Source: an uncultured Lysobacter sp.
Lineage (GTDB): Bacteria > Pseudomonadota > Gammaproteobacteria > Xanthomonadales > Xanthomonadaceae
Direction: 5' to 3'
Length of the DNA stretch: 64,000 nucleotides
NCBI GenBank assembly: GCA_946480055.1
Contig: CAMLID010000006.1
Coordinates: 40,984-104,983, forward strand
Shown: positions 50,918-58,454 of the stretch, piece by piece
Position numbering within the stretch: the first letter of the stretch is position 1
Layout of the letters: the number at the start of each line of letters is the position of its first letter
Made by a program: the position numbers and the translations under genes
Notes under the pieces: generated by a model
The model's input: the letters and a program-made list of their open reading frames with translations, nothing else
What the model was told of the DNA's origin: nothing
Database searches by the model: none

Positions 50918-51724
50918 ATGAAGATCAAACTCGCCGCCGTCGCGCTCGCCGCGCTCGGCTTCGCCACCTCCGCGCAGGCGCACAAGGCCTGGCTGCAGCC
51001 GTCGCAGACCGTGTTCTCCGACAAGGGCGCCTGGCTCACGGTCGACGCGGCCGTGTCCAACGACCTGTTCTACTTCAATCACGTGCCGCTGCCGCTGGAA
51101 CGCCTGCGCATCACCGCGCCGGACGGCAGCGCGGCGCAGGCGCAGAACGCGTCCACCGGCAAACTGCGCAGCGTGTTCGACGTCGAGCTGGCGCAGGAAG
51201 GCACCTACAAGATCGCGATGGTCAACGAAGGCATGTTCGCCAGCTACAAGCTCGGCGGCGAAGCCAAGCGCTGGCGCGGCAAGGCCGAGGACTTCAAGGC
51301 CGGCATTCCGGTCGGCGCCACCGAGGTCAGCGCTTCGGAGAGTCTGGGCCGAGTCGAAACCTTCGCCACCGTCGGCTCGCCGACCACCACCGTGTTCAAG
51401 ACCAGCGGCAAAGGCATCGAGCTGGTCCCGGTCACTCACCCGAACGATCTGTTCGCGGGCGAGAAGGCGACGTTCCAGTTGCTGGTCGACGGCAAGCCGG
51501 CCGCGGGCCTGAAGATCGAAGTGGTGCCGGGCGCGACCCGCTACCGCGATCAGCAGAACGATATCCAGTTGATCAGCGGCGCCGACGGCAAGTTCGAACT
51601 GACCTGGCCGCAGGCCGGCATGTACTGGCTGGAAACCGCCAGCGAAGACGCCAAGACCACGCTGCCGGACGCCAAGCAGCGGCGCCTGAGCTACGTCGCC
51701 GTATTAGAAGTGCTGGCGCAGTAA
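50918..51724 (+). CDS. DUF4198 periplasmic protein
   Basis: The 268-residue protein begins with a Sec signal ending SAQA and continues HKAWLQPSQTVFSDKGAWLTVDAAVSNDLFYFNH, as DUF4198 proteins do. These have two beta-sandwich domains and often lie beside metal-uptake genes. It is found between the DUF2271 carrier and apbE, in the iron operon, so a role in metal or siderophore handling in the periplasm is likely. No metal site can be assigned from sequence alone beyond the N-terminal mature His (AHKAW). Confidence 0.82.
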   Translation: MKIKLAAVALAALGFATSAQAHKAWLQPSQTVFSDKGAWLTVDAAVSNDLFYFNHVPLPLERLRITAPDGSAAQAQNASTGKLRSVFDVELAQEGTYKIAMVNEGMFASYKLGGEAKRWRGKAEDFKAGIPVGATEVSASESLGRVETFATVGSPTTTVFKTSGKGIELVPVTHPNDLFAGEKATFQLLVDGKPAAGLKIEVVPGATRYRDQQNDIQLISGADGKFELTWPQAGMYWLETASEDAKTTLPDAKQRRLSYVAVLEVLAQ

Positions 51725-51737
51725 GCCGCGGCACGCC

Positions 51738-52778
51738 GTGCAACCGCCCACCATCCGCATGACTTGGAGCGGCACGAGCTGGGGCGCTGCGCCTCAGCCT
51801 GCCGCACCCCAGGCGGCCACGGCCACACCCGGCCTGCATGCGTTGGCCGGGCGCAGCATGGGCACGCAGTGGTCGGTGAAGCTGGTCGCTGACGCGACCG
51901 CGCTGCCGGAACTGGAGCGCGGCATCCAGGCGCGACTGGACGAAGTCGTCGCCCAGATGAGCACCTGGGAAGCCGACTCCGAGCTCAGCCGCTACAACCG
52001 CGCCGAGGCCGGCACGGTGCAGGCGCTGTCCGACGGCTTCTACGCGGTGCTGGACGCGGCGCTGAAACTCGCCGCCGACAGCGGCGGCGCCTACGACCCC
52101 ACGATCGGGCCGCTGGTCAATCTGTGGGGCTTCGGCCCCGATGGCGCGCGCGATGCGGCGCCGTCGGACGAAGCTATCGCGCAGGCGCAGTCGCGCGTGG
52201 GCTGGCAACGGGTGGGTTTCGATCCGCTCGCGCGCACCGCGACTCAGACCGGCGGCACCTATCTGGATTTTTCCTCGATCGCCAAGGGTTACGGTGTGGA
52301 CCGCGTGGCCGAGTGGCTGGGCGAACGCGGCGTCGCGGCGTTCCTGGTCGAAGTCGGCGGCGAACTTTACGGACGCGGCCGCAAACCCGACGGCAGCGCC
52401 TGGCGGATCGCGGTCGAACGTCCCACGGGCGACGCGAGCGACGACGACGGCGCCGCGGTGCTGGCGCTGGACGGTTACGCGATCGCGACCTCGGGCGACT
52501 ACCGGCGTTACTTCGATCACGACGGCCGGCGCTATTCGCACACCGTCGATCCGCGCAACGGTCGCCCGGTGACGCATGCGCTGGCCTCGGTCAGCGTGTT
52601 GCACTCGCAATGCATGCAGGCCGACGGACTGGCCACCGTGCTGGCCGTGCTCGGGCCACAGGCCGGCATGGCCTACGCCAACCGCCGCCAGCTCGCGGCG
52701 ATGTTCGTGTTGCACGACGGCGACGGTTTCCTGACCCGGATGACGCCGGCCTTCATTGCGCGCCAGCGCGCGGCCTGA
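51738..52778 (+). CDS. apbE: FAD:protein FMN transferase (ApbE)
   Basis: ApbE attaches FMN, taken from FAD, to a Thr or Ser of target proteins. The 346-residue product has the family motifs RSMGTQWSVKLV (40-51), SELSRYNRAE, AYDPTIGPLVNLWGFGP, TYLDFSSIAKGYGVDRV, EVGGELYGRG, ATSGDYRRYF, SHTVDPRNGRPV and MQADGLATVLAVLGP. The expected target is the DUF2271 protein of the same operon. Odd: no signal peptide or lipobox is seen, and an in-frame TAG at 51705 means the GTG at 51738 is the earliest start. Most ApbE proteins work in the periplasm, so location is uncertain. Confidence 0.92.
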   Translation: MQPPTIRMTWSGTSWGAAPQPAAPQAATATPGLHALAGRSMGTQWSVKLVADATALPELERGIQARLDEVVAQMSTWEADSELSRYNRAEAGTVQALSDGFYAVLDAALKLAADSGGAYDPTIGPLVNLWGFGPDGARDAAPSDEAIAQAQSRVGWQRVGFDPLARTATQTGGTYLDFSSIAKGYGVDRVAEWLGERGVAAFLVEVGGELYGRGRKPDGSAWRIAVERPTGDASDDDGAAVLALDGYAIATSGDYRRYFDHDGRRYSHTVDPRNGRPVTHALASVSVLHSQCMQADGLATVLAVLGPQAGMAYANRRQLAAMFVLHDGDGFLTRMTPAFIARQRAA

Positions 52779-52798
52779 GCACACAAGCACCGTCGCAG

Positions 52799-54454
52799 AT
52801 GCAAGTATCCGAATCCTCCTCCGTTATGCGGCGCATCGACGCCGGCACCGTCGGCAATGCATTGGTGCTGCTCGCGCTGATCGCGCTCGCCTACCTGCTG
52901 CTGCAGTGGCAGGCCGAACCGGTGCGCTGGCTCGCGCCGGGCCGCAACCGTCTGCTGTGGGCGGTGGGACTGGCGGCGGCCTATGCCGGTTTCGTCGGCG
53001 GCATCGCCTGGGTGCGCGCACGCCGCAGACGCGCGCAGGCGCTGCCGCGCGCGGCCGCCGATGGCGCCAACGAATGGCTGGTCGCGTTCGCCAGCCAGAC
53101 CGGTCATGCCGAATTCCTGGCGCGCCGCAGCTGGCAGACCCTGGCAGACAGCGGCGTCCGCGCCGACATCCTGATGCTGGGCGGACTGGACGCAGCCGCG
53201 CTCGCGCGCTATCGCCGGATCCTGTTCGTGGTCAGCACCACCGGCGAGGGCGACGCGCCTGACTCGACGGCGCGTTTCGTACGCGTAACGATGGGCGCCT
53301 CGGCCGCTCTGTCCGGCCTGCGCTACGGCGTGCTGGCACTGGGCGACCGCCAGTACGAACAGTTCTGCAGCTTCGGCCACCGCCTCGATCTTTGGCTGCG
53401 CCACGCCGGCGCCGAACCGATGTTCGACCTGGTCGAAGTCGACGACGGCGACGCCGGCGCGCTGCGCCATTGGCAGCATCACCTGGGCCTGCTCGCCGGG
53501 CATACCGAACTGCCCGACTGGAGCGCACCCTCGTACCGGCCGTGGCGGCTGAGCGAGCGCTTGCATCTCAACGCGGGGAGCGTCGGCGGTCCCGCGTTCC
53601 ATGTCGCGCTCGAACCCGAAGACGCGGCCGATCTGCAGTGGCAGGCCGGCGACATCGCCGAGATCGGCCCACGCAACGGCGAGGCGGACGTGGCCGCGTG
53701 GTTGCTCGCGGCGAACCAGGACGGCGCGGCCGCGATCGGCATCGGCAACGAAACCGACACGCTCGCCGCGCTGCTGCGGCGCTCGCGCCTGCCCGATCCG
53801 GCGACGATGCGCGCGCTGGCGGCGCAGGCCATCGCCGAGTCGCTGCAGCCGTTGCCGCATCGCGAATACTCGATCGCCTCGCTGCCGGCCGACGGCACTC
53901 TGCAATTGCTGGTGCGACAAATGCACCAACCCGACGGGCGCCTGGGCAGCGGCAGCGGCTGGCTGACCGCGCACGCCGGCGACGGCGAACGCATCGACCT
54001 GCGCATCCGCCGCAACCCGTCCTTCCATGCTCCCACCGACGCGCGGCCGATGATCCTGATCGGCAACGGCACTGGCATCGCCGGCCTGCGCGCCCTGCTC
54101 AAGACCCGCGTCGCCGTCGGCCATACGCGCAACTGGCTGCTGTTCGGCGAGCGCAGCGCGGCCCACGATTTCCACTACCGCGACGAACTCGAGAGCTGGC
54201 TGCGCGACGGCCTCATCGAGCGCATCGACCTGGCGTTCTCGCGCGACGGCGCCGAGCGCGTGTACGTGCAGCAGCGCCTGCGCGAGCAGAGCGCGCGCCT
54301 GCGCGAATGGCTGGACGCCGGCGCAGCGGTCTACGTCTGCGGCAGCCTGGAAGGCATGGCGCCAGGGGTCGATGCGGTGCTGCGCGAAACGGTGGGCCTG
54401 GAAACGCTGGAAGCGATGGCGCTGGACGGGCGTTACCGGCGCGACGTGTACTGA
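52799..54454 (+). CDS. Membrane-anchored diflavin (flavodoxin/FNR) reductase
   Basis: The 551-residue protein has two N-terminal membrane helices (about 18-36 and 52-72), then a flavodoxin-like FMN domain (FASQTGHAE at 97-105, STTGEGDAPDS, LGDRQYEQFC), an FAD domain with REYSIASLP, and an NADPH domain with LIGNGTGIAGLRALL and VYVCGSLEGMAPGVDAVL, ending GRYRRDVY. The order is that of CysJ and cytochrome P450 reductase, but with a membrane anchor. It likely takes electrons from NADPH in the cytosol and hands them through the membrane, with PepSY and the flavinylated DUF2271, to iron. The final electron acceptor is inferred. Confidence 0.88.
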   Translation: MQVSESSSVMRRIDAGTVGNALVLLALIALAYLLLQWQAEPVRWLAPGRNRLLWAVGLAAAYAGFVGGIAWVRARRRRAQALPRAAADGANEWLVAFASQTGHAEFLARRSWQTLADSGVRADILMLGGLDAAALARYRRILFVVSTTGEGDAPDSTARFVRVTMGASAALSGLRYGVLALGDRQYEQFCSFGHRLDLWLRHAGAEPMFDLVEVDDGDAGALRHWQHHLGLLAGHTELPDWSAPSYRPWRLSERLHLNAGSVGGPAFHVALEPEDAADLQWQAGDIAEIGPRNGEADVAAWLLAANQDGAAAIGIGNETDTLAALLRRSRLPDPATMRALAAQAIAESLQPLPHREYSIASLPADGTLQLLVRQMHQPDGRLGSGSGWLTAHAGDGERIDLRIRRNPSFHAPTDARPMILIGNGTGIAGLRALLKTRVAVGHTRNWLLFGERSAAHDFHYRDELESWLRDGLIERIDLAFSRDGAERVYVQQRLREQSARLREWLDAGAAVYVCGSLEGMAPGVDAVLRETVGLETLEAMALDGRYRRDVY

Positions 54455-54843
54455 GCGAGCGCGCTGCGCAAGCTGCGGGATCGCCCCTCACCCCAACCCG
54501 CGCCCGGCCCGACCGCGACGGTCGGACGTTCGAAGCAGCGAGCCCATGGCTCGCAAACGCTGTCCCTCACCCCGCAAGCGGGAGAGAGGCTTAAGCAATC
54601 TCGCCGTTCCGTCTCTGCAACCCACTGACAGCGTTCGTCTCCTGGCATGAGGACGCGGGTGATTCCCTTCTCGGGTGACCTCCCTTCCAGCTTGCGGCGC
54701 CCGAAGGGTGTCCAAGGTGAGAAGGTGCCCGAAGGGCGGACGAGGGCGACATGATTCGGGTGAGCCTGCACGTATGCGGCGCGCCCTCAACGCTCCCCCT
54801 CCAGCCTTGCACACCCTTCGGGCGCCGCAAGCGAGAGAGAGGC
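54455..54843. other. 389-bp repeat-rich intergenic region
   Basis: No gene is seen. It contains several CTCACCCC, GGAGAGAGG and GGTGCCCGAAGGGCGGA sequences related to the sufB-sufC element. The largest structure is a perfect 21-bp inverted repeat with arms at 54691-54711 and 54811-54831. It lies between the end of the iron operon and the convergent hutD gene, and may end transcription from both sides. Confidence 0.6.
54691..54831. repeat. 21-bp inverted repeat in 54.5-54.8 kb region
   Basis: Arms at 54691-54711 and 54811-54831 are perfectly complementary (left arm begins CTTGCGGCGCCCGAAGG) and are 99 bp apart. They belong to the dispersed GGTGCCCGAAGGGCG element family that is also present at 41.8 kb. 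Confidence 0.8.
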
Positions 54844-55515
54844 TCAAGCGGGAGATGGATTCAAGCCGGAGAGAGGCCCGACCTGTTCGGCGGCCGGAGC
54901 CACCCGCACCAGCAACACCTCGCCACCGCCTTCCAGCACCGCGCGCAAGCGTTCACCGCCCGCGGCCAGCACCGCGGTGTCGCCGGCCGCCAGCGGCGGC
55001 AGGCCGGTGTCGTCGGCGAAGCGAGCCTGGCCGGCCATCAGGTGCACGGCCCAGGTCTGGCCGGGTTCGGCGAAGATCACCATCGGCCCGACCAGGGGCC
55101 GGTGCCAGAGCTGCGCCTGCACGCGTTCGCGCCGCCACATCAGGTTGAAGTCGTGGGTGGTGCCGTCGACCAGTTCGCCGTGCACGCTGCGTTCGCCGGC
55201 GAAGCGCAGCTTATCGTGCGGCGGATGCAGCTCGTGCAGTTCGCCGTCGTCGAAGCGCAGGCGCAGGCCGTTGCCGCTGAGCAGCACCAGTTCGCGCTCG
55301 ATGCCGGGAAACGCGGAGAACGCGGCATCCTGCTCGATCTCGGCGATCGATAGCCGCCAGTCCCAGTCGTCGCCGTCCACGGGCCGCGCGGCGGCGTCCA
55401 GGCGCAGGATCTCGCGGGTCCAGCCGAGCTGGTTGCGCCAGCGCTCGCGCCGGTACTCGTTGGCGGGGATCACCCAGGAACGGCTGCCGCCGTCCGCTTC
55501 GTTGCTCTGTGCCAT
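54844..55515 (-). CDS. HutD/Ves-family protein
   Basis: The 223-residue protein has a double-cupin HutD pattern: WVIPANEYRRERWRNQLGWTREILRL, DWDWRLSIAEIEQDAAFSAFPGIERELVLLSGNGLRL and VHGELVDGTTHDFNLMWRR. HutD proteins are linked to histidine use in some bacteria and Ves to cold shock in E. coli, but no hut gene is near, so the role here is unknown. No signal peptide. It converges with the iron operon. An independent unit: a T-run terminator for the gene upstream ends 100 bp before its start. Confidence 0.85.
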   Translation of the reverse strand: MAQSNEADGGSRSWVIPANEYRRERWRNQLGWTREILRLDAAARPVDGDDWDWRLSIAEIEQDAAFSAFPGIERELVLLSGNGLRLRFDDGELHELHPPHDKLRFAGERSVHGELVDGTTHDFNLMWRRERVQAQLWHRPLVGPMVIFAEPGQTWAVHLMAGQARFADDTGLPPLAAGDTAVLAAGGERLRAVLEGGGEVLLVRVAPAAEQVGPLSGLNPSPA

Positions 55516-55614
55516 GGGGCTTCGTCTGCCGGGATGAGGCAGAGTCTAACCAGCGACGGCGGCGTGCAGCAGGTAGGAGTGCGGTCCCGGCGGGGCGGGC
55601 CTCGTCCATGCCCC

Positions 55615-55657
55615 AAAAAAGCGCCGCCGCCCGCGGATCCTTCCGCGGACGGGCGGC
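55615..55657 (-). terminator. Intrinsic terminator of comEA-like gene
   Basis: On the minus strand, a stem of CCGCGGA/TCCGCGG extended by CCGCC/GGCGG with a 1-base bulge is followed by GCGC and six T residues. It is the clearest rho-independent terminator in the window and lies about 93 bp after the comEA-like stop. Confidence 0.85.
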
Positions 55658-55750
55658 TCACATCCTTGTCCAGGGCTCTCCCCCTGCATTCGTCGGGCAT
55701 CCGTGCCCGTGCGTTGCCGGTCCGCGCATCCTTGCGGGGCCGACGGTCTG

Positions 55751-56095
55751 TCAGCGGCGGCTGGCCGCGCGCTGGGCGTTGCCGCCACCGGCGGCGGGCG
55801 CGGCCGGCTTGGGAGCGGGGGCGGCGCCCCCGACCACGATGCGGTCGCGGTTCTTCTCGACGGTCTTCAGGCCGATGCCCTGGACCTCGGCCAGCTGTTC
55901 CGGGCTGCGGAAGGCGCCGTTGGCCTTGCGGTAGGCGACGATGGCCTCGGCCTTGGACGCGCCGACGTTCAGCAGGACGCGGTCCAGGGTGGCGGCGTCG
56001 GCACTATTGATATTGACCTGCTCGGCGGCATGGGCGCTGCCGGCGAGCAGCAACGACAGGACCAGCGAGCGGGCGGCGATTGCGAAAGATTTCAT
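55751..56095 (-). CDS. ComEA-like helix-hairpin-helix protein
   Basis: The 114-residue protein has a signal peptide (residues 1-23) and a ComEA-type DNA-binding helix-hairpin-helix pair: VNINSADAATLDRVLLNVGASKAEAIVAYRKANG and RSPEQLAEVQGIGLKTVEKNRDRIVV. The end is Ala/Pro/Gly-rich and basic (AQRAASRR). ComEA proteins bind incoming DNA in the periplasm during natural transformation, and this is the short form found in many gammaproteobacteria. Good AAGGAG site 9 nt before the ATG. A T-run terminator lies downstream. Confidence 0.88.
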   Translation of the reverse strand: MKSFAIAARSLVLSLLLAGSAHAAEQVNINSADAATLDRVLLNVGASKAEAIVAYRKANGAFRSPEQLAEVQGIGLKTVEKNRDRIVVGGAAPAPKPAAPAAGGGNAQRAASRR

Positions 56096-56243
56096 AGTGT
56101 TCAGCTCCTTGAGGTGGGATTCCGTTCCGGTGCCGGCGGGGCTTTCCGTAGGTGTCCGCCGGTGGAAACAGTCTCCGCAACTCGACGGGGCCAGCGTATC
56201 GCCGCACCGGCCGCGAAAAAGCCAGGGAAAGCCGCACCGCAGG

Positions 56244-56259
56244 GTAGGAAAAGTCCTAC
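56244..56259. promoter_or_regulatory. Short inverted repeat upstream of M20 peptidase
   Basis: GTAGGA and TCCTAC pair with the loop AAAG, 53 bp before the peptidase start and in the divergent region with the comEA-like gene. It could be an operator or a leader hairpin. Confidence 0.35.
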
Positions 56260-56311
56260 ACGGCGCGGAGGCGTAAACTTGCCGGTCTAATCCCCAGCTC
56301 GAGGCTCTTCC

Positions 56312-57802
56312 ATGGACGCCAGCAAGGTCGACCGCTACGTCAGCGAAAAATGGGACGACGAAATCGTCCCGCAACTGGTTGAATACATTCGTATTCCCAA
56401 CAAATCGCCGATGTTCGATGCGGACTGGGTCAAGCACGGCTACATGGACGACGCGGTCAAGCTGATGGAGTCCTGGGCGCGCGCCCAGACCATCCCGGGC
56501 ATGCAGATCGAGGTGGTGCGCCTGGAAGGCCGCACGCCGCTGATCTTCATCGATATCCCGGCCTCCCACGGGGGCAGCAACGAGGATTGCGTGCTGCTGT
56601 ACGGCCACCTCGACAAGCAGCCGGAAATGACCGGCTGGGACGCCGACCTCGGCCCCTGGACCCCGGTCATCAAGGGCGACCGCCTGTACGGCCGCGGCGG
56701 CGCCGACGACGGCTATGCGATCTTCGGTTCGCTGGCCGCGATCATGGCGTTGCAGGAACAGCAGCTGCCGCACGCGCGCTGCGTGGTCCTGATCGAAGCC
56801 TGCGAGGAGTCCGGCAGCTACGACCTGCCGGCCTACGTCGATCACCTCGCCGACCGCATCGGCAAGCCCTCGCTGGTGGTGTGCCTGGATTCGGGCTGCG
56901 GCAACTACGAGCAGCTGTGGTGCACGACCTCGCTGCGCGGCCTGGCCGGCGGCAACTTCACGGTCAAGGTGCTCAGCGAAGGCGTGCACTCCGGCGACGC
57001 GTCCGGCATCGTGCCGTCGAGCTTCCGCCTGCTGCGCCAGCTGCTGTCGCGCCTGGAAGACGAGACCAGCGGCAAGATCCTGGTCGAAGGCCTGTACGTG
57101 GACGTGCCCGAGGAACGCCTGGAGCAGGCGCGCCAGGCCGCCAAGGTGCTGGGCAACGCGGTCTACGACAAGTTCCCGTTCCTGCCCGGCATGAAGCCGA
57201 TGGCCAGCGATCTGTCGGAGCTGGTGCTCAACCGCACCTGGCGCCCGGCGCTGTCGGTGACCGGCGTGGACGGCATGCCGCCGCTGTCGTCGGCCGGCAA
57301 CGTGCTGCGTCCGCACACCTCGGTCAAGCTCAGCCTGCGCCTGCCGCCGACCCTGGACGGCAAGCGCGCCGGCGAGCTGCTCAAGGAAGTGCTGGAACGC
57401 GACCCGCCCTACGGCGCGCAGGTGACGATGGAGCTGGAGAAGGCCTCGAGCGGCTGGAACGCGCCGGCGCAATCGGGCTGGCTGACGCGCGCCATCGACG
57501 CCTCCAGCCGCGAGTTCTTCGGCCAGCCGGCGATGTACATGGGCGAAGGCGGCACGATTCCGTTCATGGGCATGCTCGGTGAGAAGTTCCCGGGCGCGCA
57601 GTTCATGATCACCGGCGTGCTCGGCCCGCATTCCAATGCGCACGGCCCGAACGAGTTTCTGCACATCCCGATGGGCAAGCGCGTGACCGCCTGCGTCGCG
57701 CGCGTGGTCGCCGAACACCATGCCGCCGGCCAGCGCGGCGAAACCAGCGGCGTGGCCGCGGTGGCCGGCGGCGAGCAGCACGGCGACCACGGCTGCTGCT
57801 GA
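56312..57802 (+). CDS. M20-family metallopeptidase (dipeptidase-like)
   Basis: The 496-residue protein has M20 zinc ligands and catalytic residues: LLYGHLDKQPE with His99 and Asp101, RGGADDGYA with Asp132, and IEACEESGS with catalytic Glu165 and Glu166. His in GVHSGDASG marks the dimerisation/lid domain. It is similar to carnosinase-type and PepV-like peptidases and has no signal peptide, so it is cytosolic. Its last residues read GEQHGDHGCC, an extra His/Cys-rich tail that could bind metal. It is divergent from the comEA-like gene across a 216-bp region. Confidence 0.9.
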   Translation: MDASKVDRYVSEKWDDEIVPQLVEYIRIPNKSPMFDADWVKHGYMDDAVKLMESWARAQTIPGMQIEVVRLEGRTPLIFIDIPASHGGSNEDCVLLYGHLDKQPEMTGWDADLGPWTPVIKGDRLYGRGGADDGYAIFGSLAAIMALQEQQLPHARCVVLIEACEESGSYDLPAYVDHLADRIGKPSLVVCLDSGCGNYEQLWCTTSLRGLAGGNFTVKVLSEGVHSGDASGIVPSSFRLLRQLLSRLEDETSGKILVEGLYVDVPEERLEQARQAAKVLGNAVYDKFPFLPGMKPMASDLSELVLNRTWRPALSVTGVDGMPPLSSAGNVLRPHTSVKLSLRLPPTLDGKRAGELLKEVLERDPPYGAQVTMELEKASSGWNAPAQSGWLTRAIDASSREFFGQPAMYMGEGGTIPFMGMLGEKFPGAQFMITGVLGPHSNAHGPNEFLHIPMGKRVTACVARVVAEHHAAGQRGETSGVAAVAGGEQHGDHGCC

Positions 57803-58125
57803 TCGCAACAGCGCCGATCGGGATGCAACCGATCGGAGCGATGCGTCGCGCCGGAGCCGAAAGGTCCGGCGCGGTCGGATGAAGCGGCGCGCAGTGCGCG
57901 TCGGCTTGTAGTGGATCGCGGTGCCCTGGGTTCACGGCACTGGGTTCACGGCACCGGATTCGCCGCCGGCGAGTGGCCGGCCACCGCGGAGTTCATCCTT
58001 GATTGGCACGCTGATCGTGCCGATTCTGAGCGCACGCCCTCGACGGGCTGCGCCGCGACACCGCGCTCACCATCCTGACTGTTAGGATCGCCGGGCGTCA
58101 CCACGACCCTGAGGAGGGGAAGGCT
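57803..58125. other. 323-bp intergenic region before glsB-like gene
   Basis: No gene is present. It carries a perfect tandem duplication of 14 bp (TGGGTTCACGGCAC at 57927-57940 and 57941-57954) and a 6-bp inverted repeat GGCACG/CGTGCC at 58005-58021. No promoter with good boxes was found, although the next gene has a strong ribosome site. Confidence 0.5.
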
Positions 58126-58368
58126 ATGGGCGGTATCGTTTATACGATCATCATCGGTGCAGTCATTGGTGTGCTGGCTCGTTTCTTCAAACCGGGCGCC
58201 GACCCGATGGGTTGGATCCTGACCATCCTGCTCGGCATCGCCGGCGCCTACATCGGTAGCCTGCTCTATGGTGGCGGCGGACTGATCGGCTTCATCGTCT
58301 CGATCATCTGCGCAATCGTGTTGCTGTTCCTCTACGAGATCATCCGCAGCAAGACGGCGAAACGCTGA
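58126..58368 (+). CDS. GlsB/YeaQ/YmgE-family membrane protein
   Basis: The 80-residue protein has three hydrophobic segments with Gly-rich helices (GGIVYTIIIGAVIGVLARF, GWILTILLGIAGAYIGSLLYGGG, GFIVSIICAIVLLFLYEIIRSK), the pattern of transglycosylase-associated GlsB/YeaQ proteins, small stress-linked inner-membrane proteins. A strong GAGGAGGGGAAGG site precedes the ATG. The role is not known in detail. A GC hairpin follows its stop. Confidence 0.88.
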   Translation: MGGIVYTIIIGAVIGVLARFFKPGADPMGWILTILLGIAGAYIGSLLYGGGGLIGFIVSIICAIVLLFLYEIIRSKTAKR

Positions 58369-58392
58369 CGGCGGTTCGCGCGGCGATACGGG

Positions 58393-58414
58393 CGCCCCGG
58401 CTTCGACCGGGGCG
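58393..58414. terminator. Hairpin between glsB-like gene and cysNC
   Basis: CGCCCCGG and CCGGGGCG form an 8-bp stem with the loop CTTCGA (contains a stable UUCG tetraloop), followed by TTCGCGTTTGG. Lying between converging genes, it can end both. Confidence 0.6.
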
Positions 58415-58454
58415 TTCGCGTTTGGGAGATCGGCTTCGTGCTGCTGCGCGGCCC

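Noticed and set aside
55751..57808. 685-residue minus-strand frame joining the comEA-like gene with sequence opposite the M20 peptidase
   Set aside because: Only the last 114 residues, from the ATG at 56095 with a good ribosome site and signal peptide, look real; the rest is antisense to the peptidase.
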